The notes: generated by a model not told the origin, from the sequence alone. Positions 44,150 through 52,866 are shown, numbered from the stretch's first letter. The stretch is 64,000 nucleotides of DNA from Mesorhizobium sp. M4B.F.Ca.ET.203.01.1.1 (GCF_004791025.1 NZ_SRUO01000003.1:372001-436000); one strand, 5' to 3'. Made by a program: numbers and translations.

Positions 44150-44644
44150 ATGAGCGACACAAACGCCTCTTTCCAGGCCGACGAACCCTTCTTCCATGCC
44201 TTGCTGACACCGCACCGCTCGCTCGGCCGCACCGGCTTCTTCGTCCTGATGGCCGCGTTGTCGTTCGGCTGGCTGGTCACCGGCGCGTTCTTCCTGTCGC
44301 GCGGCGCCTGGCCGGTGTTCGGCTTCTTCGGGCTCGACGTGATCGCCGTCTACATCGCCTTCCGCGTCAACTACCGCGCCGCCCGCGCCCGCGAGGAGGT
44401 GTCGGTGTCGCGCACCACCCTCGACATCCGCAAGACCGCGCCCTCCGGCAAATCGGAAGCGCACCGCTTCAATCCATTCTGGGCCCGCTTCTCGATCGCC
44501 CGCCATGCCGAGATCGGCATTACCAGGATGGCAGTGGAAGCGCAGGGGCAGATCGTGTCGATCGGGTCCTTCCTCGACCCCGCTTCCCGCGAAAGTTTTG
44601 CCGCCGCCTTTTCGCGCGCGCTCGCCACCGCCAGGGCGCGCTGA
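44150..44644 (+). CDS. DUF2244 domain membrane protein
   Basis: A 164-residue protein with two spans (about 28-50 and 53-72) after FHALLTPHRSLGRTGF, then a cytoplasmic domain (REEVSVSRTTLDIRKTAP to FLDPASRESFAAAFSRAL) typical of DUF2244. Function unknown. It is divergent from nth. Its 3' part is overlapped on the other strand by the C-terminal extension of the methyltransferase frame. Confidence 0.9.
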   Translation: MSDTNASFQADEPFFHALLTPHRSLGRTGFFVLMAALSFGWLVTGAFFLSRGAWPVFGFFGLDVIAVYIAFRVNYRAARAREEVSVSRTTLDIRKTAPSGKSEAHRFNPFWARFSIARHAEIGITRMAVEAQGQIVSIGSFLDPASRESFAAAFSRALATARAR

Positions 44645-45462
44645 TCGTCAAATTGGAACCGCAGCAACCGGCCCACCTTGCGAAGGGCCGGGATGTGGCT
44701 CCAAAGGCGGAAGATCAGGCCCGCGAACCAGCTCACGCGCGCGGCATGTTCGGGTTTGTAGGCGGAGGTTTCCTCCACCAACCGCAGGCCAGGCGCAGCC
44801 TGCTCCAGCTCGCGCGGGTCGTTGATCGCCCAGTGAAGCTCGGCCCCGGTAGCTCGGAACGTCGGGCTGGAACGCACGAATTTCAGACCGAGATCGCTGT
44901 AGGCGTCGCAGACAAGCTCGCCACCGGCCAGATGCGACACAAGCCGCGCAAACAATTTTGGACCCTCGTCGGCGGCGAGATAGGGCGTGAGCCCCTCCGC
45001 AACGATCATTGCCGGCCGATTGCCCGGCACAGCATCGAGCCAGCCGGGCTCGGTAACCGACGAAGCGATCAAATGGGTGTGGTCGCGCGGCGGAAAAAGC
45101 TTGCGCCTGAGCTCGATGACCTTGGGATAGTCTACGTCGAACCAGTCGACGCCTGGCGGCGGATCGATGCGGAACACCCGTGTGTCGAGCCCGCAGCCGA
45201 GATGCAGCACGATGGCGTTGGGGTGCATGGCCAGGAAGGCCGACGTCCAGTCGTCCAGCGCCTTCGCCCGGATTGCCAGGCTGACGGCGAGATTGTCGTC
45301 GACCTTAAGCCTCGCGAAGTCATAGTCGATTCGGCGAACGGCCTCATCCGCGAAGCGATCTTGCAACAGCGAATCCGGCCTCCGGCTTTCCAGCGCCTTG
45401 CCGTAGACGGTGATGAGCAGGGTTTCCTTTTCCCGGGTGAGATGGACTTTCTCGCCGGCCAT
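44371..45462 (-). CDS. class I SAM-dependent methyltransferase, leucine-carboxyl-methyltransferase-like, with antisense extension
   Basis: A 363-residue frame. Residues 1-270 match the Ppm1/LCMT-like family: VYGKALESRRPDSLLQDRFAD at the start, VLHLGCGLDTRVFRID as the SAM loop, DVDYPKVIELRRKLFP, and MIVAEGLTPYLAADEG. The usual family end is near LLRFQF. Here the frame runs on for about 90 residues of low-family-likeness sequence (VASAREKAAAKLSREAG and on) that is antisense to DUF2244. A single-base change near 44650 could have removed the natural stop. The substrate is unknown. MAGEKVHLT is the start; GGAAAG is upstream. Confidence 0.8.
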   Translation of the reverse strand: MAGEKVHLTREKETLLITVYGKALESRRPDSLLQDRFADEAVRRIDYDFARLKVDDNLAVSLAIRAKALDDWTSAFLAMHPNAIVLHLGCGLDTRVFRIDPPPGVDWFDVDYPKVIELRRKLFPPRDHTHLIASSVTEPGWLDAVPGNRPAMIVAEGLTPYLAADEGPKLFARLVSHLAGGELVCDAYSDLGLKFVRSSPTFRATGAELHWAINDPRELEQAAPGLRLVEETSAYKPEHAARVSWFAGLIFRLWSHIPALRKVGRLLRFQFDDQRALAVASAREKAAAKLSREAGSRKDPIDTICPCASTAILVMPISAWRAIEKRAQNGLKRCASDLPEGAVLRMSRVVRDTDTSSRARAAR

Positions 45463-45574
45463 GGGCTTTCCTTTCACTGAGCCAGTTCTATCTGGGCGCC
45501 GGTTGCTGGAAGGCAAGTTTCGGGTGGTGGCAGAGGGCGGGAACAACGATATTCGCGCTCAAGGAGATATTGCC

Positions 45575-46480
45575 ATGAACGCCCAGATGACCATGAATGC
45601 GCAGATGAAACCGACCGCGATCCTTCAGAACGACATCACCCCCGAAGGCAGCGATTACGAGGTCGTGCGCCGCGCCATCGAGAAGATCAGCCTCGACTAT
45701 CGCGACCAGCCCTCGCTCGAGGTTCTGGCCGAGGAGGTCGGCGAGACGCCGACCGGGTTGCAGAAGCTGTTCACCCGCTGGGCCGGCCTGTCGCCCAAGG
45801 CCTTCCTGCAGGCGGTCACGCTCGACCACGCGCGCCGGCTGCTTGATTCCGGCATGCCGCTGCTCGAGACGTCGTTCGAGCTCGGCATGTCCGGCCCCGG
45901 CCGGCTGCACGACCTCTTCGTTACCCATGAGGCGATGTCGCCGGGCGACTATAAGACGCGCGGCGCCGGCCTCACCATCCGCTACGGCTATCACATCTCG
46001 CCCTTCGGCATCGCGCTGATCATGGTCACCGACCGCGGCCTTGCCGGCCTTGCCTTCAATGATGCCGGCGGCGAGCGGGCGGCCTTCGCCGACATGTCGG
46101 GGCGCTGGCCGAACGCGACTTATGTCGAGGACATGAGCGCCACCGCGCCCTATGCCGCGCGCATCTTCGATCCGAGGCTGTGGCGCGCCGACCAGCCGCT
46201 GCGCGTGGTGATGATCGGCACCGACTTCCAGCTGCGTGTCTGGGAAGCCCTGCTGCGCATTCCGATGGGCAAGGCCTGCACCTACTCCTCGATCGCCGCC
46301 AGCATCGGCGCGCCGAGCGCGAGCCGCGCGGTTGGCGCGGCTGTCGGCGCCAATCCGATGTCCTTCGTCGTGCCCTGCCATCGCGCGCTCGGCAAATCCG
46401 GGGCGTTGACTGGCTATCACTGGGGCCTGACGCGCAAGCGCGCCATCCTCGGCTGGGAGGCGGGACAGGTCGGGTCTTGA
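45575..46480 (+). CDS. methylated-DNA-protein-cysteine methyltransferase with AraC-type domain (Ada-like, no zinc domain)
   Basis: A 301-residue protein. Residues about 30-128 are an AraC-type helix-turn-helix (SLEVLAEEVGETPTGLQKLF, then FELGMSGPGRLHDLF). Residues about 135-301 are the MGMT domain with the acceptor Cys268 in PCHR, preceded by RAVGAAVGANPMSFVV. The E. coli Ada N-terminal zinc/methylphosphotriester domain is absent. It repairs O6-alkylguanine by self-methylation and may regulate transcription. The start MNAQMTMNAQ has AAGGAG at 8 bases. Confidence 0.93.
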   Translation: MNAQMTMNAQMKPTAILQNDITPEGSDYEVVRRAIEKISLDYRDQPSLEVLAEEVGETPTGLQKLFTRWAGLSPKAFLQAVTLDHARRLLDSGMPLLETSFELGMSGPGRLHDLFVTHEAMSPGDYKTRGAGLTIRYGYHISPFGIALIMVTDRGLAGLAFNDAGGERAAFADMSGRWPNATYVEDMSATAPYAARIFDPRLWRADQPLRVVMIGTDFQLRVWEALLRIPMGKACTYSSIAASIGAPSASRAVGAAVGANPMSFVVPCHRALGKSGALTGYHWGLTRKRAILGWEAGQVGS

Positions 46481-46574
46481 AACATCGATTTTTTCGGTGA
46501 TTGTTGCACAAAACCGCAGATCGAAGTATAAGCAAGTATTCTTACACTTATTGTCCTGCAACAGTAAGCGATAC

Positions 46575-46612
46575 AACCGGCGACAACCTGTGGTTTCGCC
46601 GGTTTTTCTCTT
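46575..46612 (+). terminator. rho-independent terminator after the MGMT gene
   Basis: AACCGGCGA (46575-46583) pairs with TCGCCGGTT (46596-46604), followed by TTTCTCTTT. It lies about 95 bases past the MGMT stop and 100 before the exported-protein operon, so the latter has its own promoter in the AT-rich stretch that follows. Confidence 0.8.
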
Positions 46613-46714
46613 TGCAGGCAAGTCACGCCCCTTAAGTTTACCCTAAATTAACCACGACAAAGCGAAGATACCTTTGCATTAAGTCGGACCAGCCGGCTTG
46701 ATAGGAGGGTCTCG

Positions 46715-47185
46715 ATGAAGTTCTTTCGCGCCGTCATCGGTGCGGCACTGCTGGTCGCCTGTATCGACCAGACCGCATCGGCCGCCACCGGAAACGTGTT
46801 GTTCAACGGCACGATCACCGCGACCTGCACGATCACGATCAATTCCAACGGCACGATGACCGTCAGCACCAACCTTCAGTCGCTGAGCTCCCACAATGCC
46901 GGCGGTTCAGCCGGCAGCGCCCAGGTCGACACCACGGGCGGCGTCACGCTCAGCGTCGACCCGGTTACGACCACCACCGTGCCGGCCTCGGATGTCACGG
47001 CCACCACATGGACCCCGACCTTCGCCACCTCCGGCGCGCAGACGATTGCCGAAACCGGAACGGCGACCGCGCTGACGGTACCCGGCACATCGACGGTCGC
47101 CGTCAACCTTGCTGGCACCAAGGGCGGCTCAAACCGCTTCTCCGCCGGCAACTACCAGGCGACCGTGACATTGCGCTGCGAATAG
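46715..47185 (+). CDS. exported fimbrial-subunit-like protein (spore-coat U-like)
   Basis: A 156-residue secreted beta-protein. Signal peptide MKFFRAVIGAALLVACIDQTASA; mature part rich in threonine, serine and glycine. It has a front motif TATCTITINSNGTM and an end motif GNYQATVTLRCE. The two cysteines would form one disulfide. This layout recalls the spore-coat-U/fimbrial subunit fold, in which the C-terminal strand ends near a final Cys. The fourth gene of the cluster shares both motifs. The ATG has TAGGAGG. No lipobox or sortase signal. Confidence 0.7.
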   Translation: MKFFRAVIGAALLVACIDQTASAATGNVLFNGTITATCTITINSNGTMTVSTNLQSLSSHNAGGSAGSAQVDTTGGVTLSVDPVTTTTVPASDVTATTWTPTFATSGAQTIAETGTATALTVPGTSTVAVNLAGTKGGSNRFSAGNYQATVTLRCE

Positions 47186-47207
47186 CCTCTCGCGAAAGGA
47201 GCGATCT

Positions 47208-47600
47208 TTGAGAAAGATTGGAACTCTGGCGGCGGCGTTGGCCGCCGTGCTGTCTCCCATCGCCGCGACGGGCCAGTCGATGACGCCGATGCGCGGCGAG
47301 GTGAGGTCGTTCACCGATGCCTTCGCCGTCCGGGTCTTCCCGGGCAACCCGTATGACCAGCGCATTCGCGTCGAGGTTCATGTCTACGACCAGGATTTCC
47401 AGCCGGTCGCCGCCAGGATCACGCCGAGCGCCTTCCTTTTGGCCGGCCAGGCATCGCGTCCGGTCCTGGTGGTCGTGCCGTTCGACGGCGCAACCGAGCG
47501 TAAAGTGCGTATCTGTACCGAGAGTATCCCCTTTCCAAGCGAGCAGACGCAGATAAGGGCACAGATATGCGGAAAGTTCTTCGGACATCGCAGGTCCTGA
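47208..47600 (+). CDS. exported PapD-like chaperone-type domain protein
   Basis: A 130-residue exported protein. The TTG start (LRKIGTLAAALAAVLSPIAA as written) has AAAGGAG at the right distance. After the signal it reads RSFTDAFAVRVFPGNPYDQR, EVHVYDQDFQPVAARITPSA, FLLAGQASRPVLVVVPF. That is the strand pattern of the N-terminal Ig domain of pilus chaperones (TPS-F-L-x-G-x-x-R). Only one domain is present, and the last 25 residues are unlike the family. Two cysteines occur near the end (RICTES and AQICGK). It overlaps the third gene by 34 bases. Confidence 0.6.
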   Translation: MRKIGTLAAALAAVLSPIAATGQSMTPMRGEVRSFTDAFAVRVFPGNPYDQRIRVEVHVYDQDFQPVAARITPSAFLLAGQASRPVLVVVPFDGATERKVRICTESIPFPSEQTQIRAQICGKFFGHRRS

Positions 47601-48106
47601 CCCTTGCCTTGCTGCCCGCCTTGGCGGTCGTGAGTCAGGGGTTTGCCGAGGACATACTGAACCTGAACCAGAACCAGACGGGCTTCACCCTGCCCGGCGT
47701 CACTCTGCCCCAGGGCCAGGACGAGGTTCACGCTTCCGACGGCACCACCTGCCGCTCTTCGGTTTCCGGCAGCGGCGCCTATCTCGATGTCGGCGTCATC
47801 AGAGGCAACAACAGCAGCCAGTCGAACAGCGACCTCGCCACCTATGGCCGCGTGGTGGTGCCGATCGGGCGGACGCCGAAGCGCGTCGATTGTAGCCGCC
47901 TCTACGAGCTCGAGGTCGAGCGCCTGCAACTGGAGCTTAAGCTGCTCAAGATGGGCCTCGGCACCGACGGCCAGACGACGGCAAGCGTGCCTGCCGCCCC
48001 TCCGACGGCCGCTCGCGCTCCCGCGGCCGCATCGGCCGGATGGGCCAACGAAGGCTGGAGCATCAGAGGGACAAACGGCGATGGCAGGAAAAGGAAGAAG
48101 AAATAG
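47567..48106 (+). CDS. exported protein of unknown function with coiled-coil region
   Basis: A 179-residue protein with a signal peptide (MRKVLRTSQVLTLALLPALA, cleavage after GFA). The mature start is rich in N, Q and G (LNQNQTGFTLPGVTLPQGQD). A conserved-looking core, TTCRSSVSGSGAYLDVGVIR and GRVVVPIG, ends RVDCSRLYELEVERLQLELK, a probable short coiled coil. Its two cysteines could pair. The C-terminal 45 residues are alanine/proline-rich, ending in KRKKK. No named family. It overlaps its neighbours in frame-shifted fashion, which suggests one translation unit. Confidence 0.65.
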   Translation: MRKVLRTSQVLTLALLPALAVVSQGFAEDILNLNQNQTGFTLPGVTLPQGQDEVHASDGTTCRSSVSGSGAYLDVGVIRGNNSSQSNSDLATYGRVVVPIGRTPKRVDCSRLYELEVERLQLELKLLKMGLGTDGQTTASVPAAPPTAARAPAAASAGWANEGWSIRGTNGDGRKRKKK

Positions 48107-48563
48107 CCGCGCCCTGCTGGCGATGGCAGCACTTGCCGGCCTCTGCCTTCCGACCCAGGCGGCGGTCGTTGGCACCTGCACGATTGTGATCGGCGCCTCC
48201 GGAACGATGAAGCCGAATCCCGCCATCAACATCTTCGGCTCCAAGCAGGCGGGCGGGTCGAGCGCCGGCGCCACCATCACCGCAAGCTCGCTGCTGTGCA
48301 CGATCCTCAACCTGATCGACTGCTTTTCTGTTTCGGCGCCGGCGCCGATCGCCTTCACCTCCGCTCCAAGCGGTGGCGACACCAACGTCACTTTCGCCAC
48401 GGTCTTCCGTCTCGACGGCTCGGGCACGGATATTCCCGGCAGTTCGCCGCAGCGTGTAATCAACGGCACCCACACCATGCAGGTCGACCTCACCGCCACC
48501 AAATCGCCGGGCATCTTTCCCGCCGGCAGCTACCAGGGCACGGTCACCGTGCGCTGCGAATGA
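48081..48563 (+). CDS. exported fimbrial-subunit-like protein, relative of the first gene in the cluster
   Basis: A 160-residue exported protein with a signal peptide (about MAGKGRRNSRALLAMAALAG, cleavage after QAA). It begins GTCTIVIGASGTMKPNPAIN and ends GSYQGTVTVRCE, the same motifs as the first gene (TCTITINSNGTM and NYQATVTLRCE). The middle has two extra cysteines (LLCTILNLIDCF). It looks like a diverged copy of the same fold with an additional disulfide. Its start overlaps the previous gene by 26 bases. Confidence 0.7.
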   Translation: MAGKGRRNSRALLAMAALAGLCLPTQAAVVGTCTIVIGASGTMKPNPAINIFGSKQAGGSSAGATITASSLLCTILNLIDCFSVSAPAPIAFTSAPSGGDTNVTFATVFRLDGSGTDIPGSSPQRVINGTHTMQVDLTATKSPGIFPAGSYQGTVTVRCE

Positions 48564-48653
48564 AAGCGTGGCGGCTCGCGCGGAACTGCTCAATGGGCTG
48601 GCAACCGGCACTCTTACGGGCTAGCTTCCCGCCCATTAAGCAGGAGGCACTTC

Positions 48654-49556
48654 TTGATTATCGTAGTCGGCTCGATCAACCTCGACCTCATCGCCAATGT
48701 CGACCGCTTGCCAGCGCCTGGCGAGACGGTGCGCGGTTCCGCTTTCGCCACCGCGCCCGGCGGCAAGGGTGCCAACCAGGCGCTGGCCGCCGCGCGCGCC
48801 GGCGCCAAGGTGAGGATGGTCGGCGCCGTCGGCAAGGATAGCTTCGCCGCCGAGGCGCTGGCTTTGCTCACTGGCAAGGTCGATCTCTCCGGCATAGGCG
48901 AGAGCTTCGCCTCGACCGGCACGGCGCTGATCCTGGTCGGCGCCGACGGCGAAAACGTCATCGCCGTGGTCCCGGGCGCCAATGATTCGGTGCTGCCAGG
49001 CGATATCGCCAAGGCACAGCTCAAGAAGGGCGACGTCGTGCTGCTGCAGCACGAGATCCCCTTGCAGACCGTTGACGCCGCGCTGGAGGCGGCGCGGGCG
49101 GCCGGCGCCGTCAGCGTGCTCAACACCGCGCCGTTCCGCCCCGAGGCGTCCGAGCTTCTGGGCAAGGCCGACTATGCCGTCGCCAACGAGACCGAATTCG
49201 ATCTCTACGGCGAGGCGCTGTCGCTCAGCGGCCGCGACCGCCCGGCGCGGATGCGCGACTATGCCGGCAAGACCGGACGCGCCATTGTCGTCACCCTCGG
49301 TGGCGACGGCGTGCTCGCCGCGACGCCCGACACCTTCCTGACCGTGCCGGCGTTGAAGATCACTCCGGTCGATACGGTCGGCGCCGGCGACACGTTTTGC
49401 GGCTATTTCGGTGCCGGCCTGTCGTCGGGCCTGCCACTCGAACAGGCGCTCGTCCGCGCCGCCGCCGCCGGCTCGCTCGCTTGCCTGAAGCCCGGCGCCC
49501 AGCCGGCGATACCGCTGGCGAAGGACGTCGACGCCGCCTTGTCGGCCGCCGGGTGA
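48654..49556 (+). CDS. rbsK: ribokinase
   Basis: A 300-residue PfkB-family kinase that phosphorylates ribose. Motifs: VVGSINLDLIANVDRLPAPG at the start, the sugar-binding APGGKGANQALAAARAG (35-51), and the catalytic TVGAGDTFCGYF with Asp246. Start is a TTG with GGAGG six bases upstream. The nucleoside hydrolase nearby would supply ribose, and the amidase gene follows 5 bases after the stop, so the pair is cotranscribed. Confidence 0.92.
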   Translation: MIIVVGSINLDLIANVDRLPAPGETVRGSAFATAPGGKGANQALAAARAGAKVRMVGAVGKDSFAAEALALLTGKVDLSGIGESFASTGTALILVGADGENVIAVVPGANDSVLPGDIAKAQLKKGDVVLLQHEIPLQTVDAALEAARAAGAVSVLNTAPFRPEASELLGKADYAVANETEFDLYGEALSLSGRDRPARMRDYAGKTGRAIVVTLGGDGVLAATPDTFLTVPALKITPVDTVGAGDTFCGYFGAGLSSGLPLEQALVRAAAAGSLACLKPGAQPAIPLAKDVDAALSAAG

Positions 49557-49561
49557 CGGCC

Positions 49562-51013
49562 ATGCGTCCGGCGACCAGACATGCCGTCCCGCCCGCGGGC
49601 GATATCTGCCGGCTGTCCGCCGTGGAGCTGGCCGGCGCAGTCCGTGAGCGCCGCCTGTCGGTGCGCGAGGTGGTCACCGCCTTCCTCGACCGCATCGAGG
49701 CGGTGAACCCGCTGGTCAATGCCATCGTGTCGCTGCGCGACCGCGCCGATATCCTCGCCGATGCCGACAGGGCCGACGCCCATCTGGCCCTCGCCGGCAA
49801 GGCGGGATCGCTGTTCGGTCTGCCCATTGCTATCAAGGACCTGGCGCTGACCAAGGGCCTGAGGACCACTTTCGGCTCGCCGATCTTCGCCGACTTTGTC
49901 CCCGGCGAGGACGATTTCTTCGTCGAGCGCGTCCGCAAGGCGGGCGCCATCATCATCGGCAAGACCAACGTTCCCGAATTCGGACTTGGCTCCAACACCT
50001 ACAACAGCGTGTTCGGCCCGACGCTCAACGCCTTCGATCCGCTTCTCACCGCCGGCGGCTCGAGCGGCGGCGCTGCGGTGGCGCTGGCGCTCGACATGCT
50101 GCCGGTCGCCGACGGCAGCGACTTCGGCGGCTCGTTGCGCAACCCTGCCGCCTACAACAACGTCTACGGCTTCCGCCCTTCGCAGGGACTGGTCCCGGCC
50201 GGGCCGGACATCGATGTCTTCCATGCCCAGATGGGCGTCGAAGGGCCAATGGGCCGCAGCGTCCGCGACATCGCCCTGCTGCTCGACGAACAGGCCGGCC
50301 ATCATCCGCGCGCCCCACTGTCGCACGACAAGCCGGGTTCCTTCCTCGACGGATTGTCGACGAAGGCGACTGGCGGCCGCATTGCCTGGCTCGGCGATCT
50401 CGGCGACCATCTGCCGATGGAGCCTGGCATCCTCGACCTTTGCCAGGCCGCGCTCGTCCGCTTCGCCGACGCGTCGTTCCACAGCGAAGCGCTGGTGCCG
50501 GATGTCGATTTCGAGGCGCTGTGGCAGGCCTTCGTCACGCTGCGCCAGGCGAGCAGCGGCTGCGCGCTCAAGGTCCACTACGACGATCCGGCCAGGCGCA
50601 AACTGCTGAAGCCGGAGGCCGTGTGGGAAGTGGAGCAGGCGATGCGCCTCACCGCGCCCGAGATCCATGCCGCCACGGTACGGCGCTCGTCCTGGCACCG
50701 GACGCTGCTGTCGATCTTCGATCGCTTCGACCTCGTCGCGCTGCCCACCGCGCAGGTCTTTCCCTTCGAGGTCGCCACCCGCTGGCCGCGCGAAGTGGCC
50801 GGGCACGCCATGGACAGCTACCATCGCTGGATGCAGGTCTCCGCCTTCGCCACGCTCGGCGGCTGTCCGGCGCTCAACGTACCCGTTGGCTTCGACGGCA
50901 AGGGCCGGCCGATGGGCATGCAACTGATCGGGACGCCACGCTGTGACCTCGCTGTGCTACGGGCCGGCGCGGCCTACGAGGCGACCTTGCCCTGGCAGGC
51001 AGGGGCAAGCTGA
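49562..51013 (+). CDS. amidase (amidase-signature family)
   Basis: A 483-residue amidase-signature enzyme. Catalytic triad: Lys92 (IAIKDLALTKG), the cis-Ser in GGSSGGAAVALALD (165-178) and nucleophile Ser191 (DFGGSLRNPA). The length is usual. It hydrolyses an amide whose identity is unknown. It is joined to ribokinase by a 5-base gap and followed by a LysE-type exporter gene in the same direction. Confidence 0.92.
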   Translation: MRPATRHAVPPAGDICRLSAVELAGAVRERRLSVREVVTAFLDRIEAVNPLVNAIVSLRDRADILADADRADAHLALAGKAGSLFGLPIAIKDLALTKGLRTTFGSPIFADFVPGEDDFFVERVRKAGAIIIGKTNVPEFGLGSNTYNSVFGPTLNAFDPLLTAGGSSGGAAVALALDMLPVADGSDFGGSLRNPAAYNNVYGFRPSQGLVPAGPDIDVFHAQMGVEGPMGRSVRDIALLLDEQAGHHPRAPLSHDKPGSFLDGLSTKATGGRIAWLGDLGDHLPMEPGILDLCQAALVRFADASFHSEALVPDVDFEALWQAFVTLRQASSGCALKVHYDDPARRKLLKPEAVWEVEQAMRLTAPEIHAATVRRSSWHRTLLSIFDRFDLVALPTAQVFPFEVATRWPREVAGHAMDSYHRWMQVSAFATLGGCPALNVPVGFDGKGRPMGMQLIGTPRCDLAVLRAGAAYEATLPWQAGAS

Positions 51014-51117
51014 GGACCGCCTGTGGCGGCAGGCTGGCGCTTGCGCCGGCCTCGGCGCCGTGCATTGATCGCGTTCGGCCGCCGCCGGATCGGCGCCATC
51101 CTGCTTGAGGGAAGACC

Positions 51118-51732
51118 ATGTCGCTGGAACTCTACGCCACCTACGTCGTCGCCTGCATCGTCATCGTCCTGGTGCCCGGCCCGACCGTCACGCTGATCAT
51201 CGCCAACAGCATCCGCCACGGCTCGCGTGCCGGCCTTGCCAATGTCGCCGGCACCCAGGCCGGCCTCGCCATCATGATCGCCATCGTCGGCATCGGCCTC
51301 AACACGCTGATCGCCGGCATGGGGCACTGGTTCGAATGGGTCAGGCTGATCGGCGCCGCCTATCTGATCTGGATGGGCGTGCAGATGTTCCGTTCGAAAG
51401 GCACGCTGAACCCCGACGGCTCGGCCAGGAAGCCGCGCGGCGGCTTCTTCCTACAGGGTTTCCTGGTGGCGATCAGCAATCCGAAGACGCTGGTGTTCTT
51501 CGGCGCCTTCTTCCCGCAGTTCATCGCGCCCCAGGGCAACTACACGCTGCAGATCGTGGTGATGGGTCTCACCGCGATGGTCTTCGCCGCGATGTCGGAT
51601 TCCACCTACGCGCTTGCCGCCGGCCGCGCCGGCCGGCTGCTGTCGGCCAGCCGCATCAAGCTGATGTCCCGCATCAGCGGCAGCTTCCTGGTCGGCGGCG
51701 GCCTCTGGCTGGCGTTCTCGAAGGCGAAGTAG
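51118..51732 (+). CDS. LysE/RhtB family exporter
   Basis: A 204-residue inner-membrane protein with six spans. The family opening is MSLELYATYVVACIVIVLVP, then GPTVTLIIANSIRHGSRAGL and FLVAISNPKTLVFFGAFFPQF. It exports amino acids or small derivatives. GAGGGAAG precedes the ATG. An operon with the amidase is plausible; substrate unknown. Confidence 0.92.
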   Translation: MSLELYATYVVACIVIVLVPGPTVTLIIANSIRHGSRAGLANVAGTQAGLAIMIAIVGIGLNTLIAGMGHWFEWVRLIGAAYLIWMGVQMFRSKGTLNPDGSARKPRGGFFLQGFLVAISNPKTLVFFGAFFPQFIAPQGNYTLQIVVMGLTAMVFAAMSDSTYALAAGRAGRLLSASRIKLMSRISGSFLVGGGLWLAFSKAK

Positions 51733-51739
51733 CGCCTAC

Positions 51740-51865
51740 CTTCCCTCGCCCCGTTTACGGGGAGAGGGTGGTCGCCAAGCGATCGGGTGAAGGGCAGCGC
51801 CAGGATTGCTGGCAAAACACCGACATTCGCGCCGCCCCTCATCCACCTAAACGGGGAGAAGGAAG
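51740..51865. repeat. inverted-repeat intergenic element
   Basis: CTTCCCTCGCCCCGTTTA (51740-51757) is matched, with two mismatches, by the complement of TAAACGGGGAGAAGGAAG (51848-51865). The interior also has paired C/G tracts, so the whole can fold as one stem. It lies between convergent genes, like other rhizobial repeats, and may help end transcription from both sides. Confidence 0.7.
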
Positions 51866-51868
51866 CTT

Positions 51869-52810
51869 TCAGAGCCGCCCCAGCCTCTCGACCAGCAGCG
51901 CGAAAAACGCGTCATGGTCGATGTCGCGCATCACCATGGCGTTCGTTTCCCGCTTGGTCACGCCCCACCAGTCGATCACCGTCATGCCCATGGTGAGCTC
52001 GGAAGAGGTCTCGACGCTGACATTGCAATTGCGGCCCTTGAACAGCTCGGGCTTGATGAGATAGGCGATCACGCACGGATCGTGCAGCGGCCCGCCATCG
52101 GTGCCGTACTTCTCCTCGTCGAAACGCTCGAAGAACTCCAGCATCTCCGACGTGGCGATGCCCACCCTGGTGCCGAGGTCGCGGAAAGCCTGCGTGCGCT
52201 TGGCCGTGGTCAATGCCTTGTGGGTGACGTCGAGCGGCATCATCACGATCGGAACGCCGGATTTGAAGACGACGTCGGCGGCGTGCGGGTCGACATAGAT
52301 GTTGAATTCGGCGGTCGGGGTGACGTTGCCGCCCTCGAAGAAACCGCCGCCCATCAGCACGATTTCCTTGATGCGCGGCGCGATCCGCGGCTCGCGGATC
52401 AGCGCCAGCGCGATGTTGGTGAGCGGTCCGAGCGGGCAGAGCGTGATCGTGCCGCTGTCTTCGCTCATCAGCGTCTCGACGATGAAATCGACGGCGTACT
52501 GATCCTGCAGCGGCATCGTCGGATCGGGCAGTTGCGGGCCGTTGAGGCCGGTCTTGCCATGCACTTCCTCGGCGGTGACGAGCTGGCGCGCCAGCGGCCG
52601 GATGGCGCCGGCATAGACCTTGATATCGGGCCGGCCGGCCAGCTCGCAGATCTTGCGGGCGTTCTTCTCGGTCAGATTCAGCGGCACGTTGCCGGCAACG
52701 GCGGTGATGCCGACGATCTCCAGCTCGGCGCTGCCGAGCGCCAGCAAAATGGCGACGGCATCGTCCTGGCCGGGATCCGTGTCGATGATGATCTTGCGTG
52801 ACTGCGGCAT
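51869..52810 (-). CDS. nucleoside hydrolase
   Basis: A 313-residue inosine-uridine preferring-type nucleoside hydrolase. It opens KIIIDTDPGQDDAVAILLAL with the calcium-binding aspartates (D10, D15, D16 region), then LCPLGPLTNIALAL, the NIYVDPHAADVVF loop and DPCVIAYLIKPELF with the catalytic Asp. It splits nucleosides to base and ribose, which rbsK can phosphorylate. With the BMP-type importer at the left edge, it fits nucleoside salvage. Confidence 0.94.
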   Translation of the reverse strand: MPQSRKIIIDTDPGQDDAVAILLALGSAELEIVGITAVAGNVPLNLTEKNARKICELAGRPDIKVYAGAIRPLARQLVTAEEVHGKTGLNGPQLPDPTMPLQDQYAVDFIVETLMSEDSGTITLCPLGPLTNIALALIREPRIAPRIKEIVLMGGGFFEGGNVTPTAEFNIYVDPHAADVVFKSGVPIVMMPLDVTHKALTTAKRTQAFRDLGTRVGIATSEMLEFFERFDEEKYGTDGGPLHDPCVIAYLIKPELFKGRNCNVSVETSSELTMGMTVIDWWGVTKRETNAMVMRDIDHDAFFALLVERLGRL

Positions 52811-52866
52811 TTCAATTCCTTCTGGGAGTCTTTTTGGGCGGGGTTTTGGGGCGGGGTTTGTGATGG

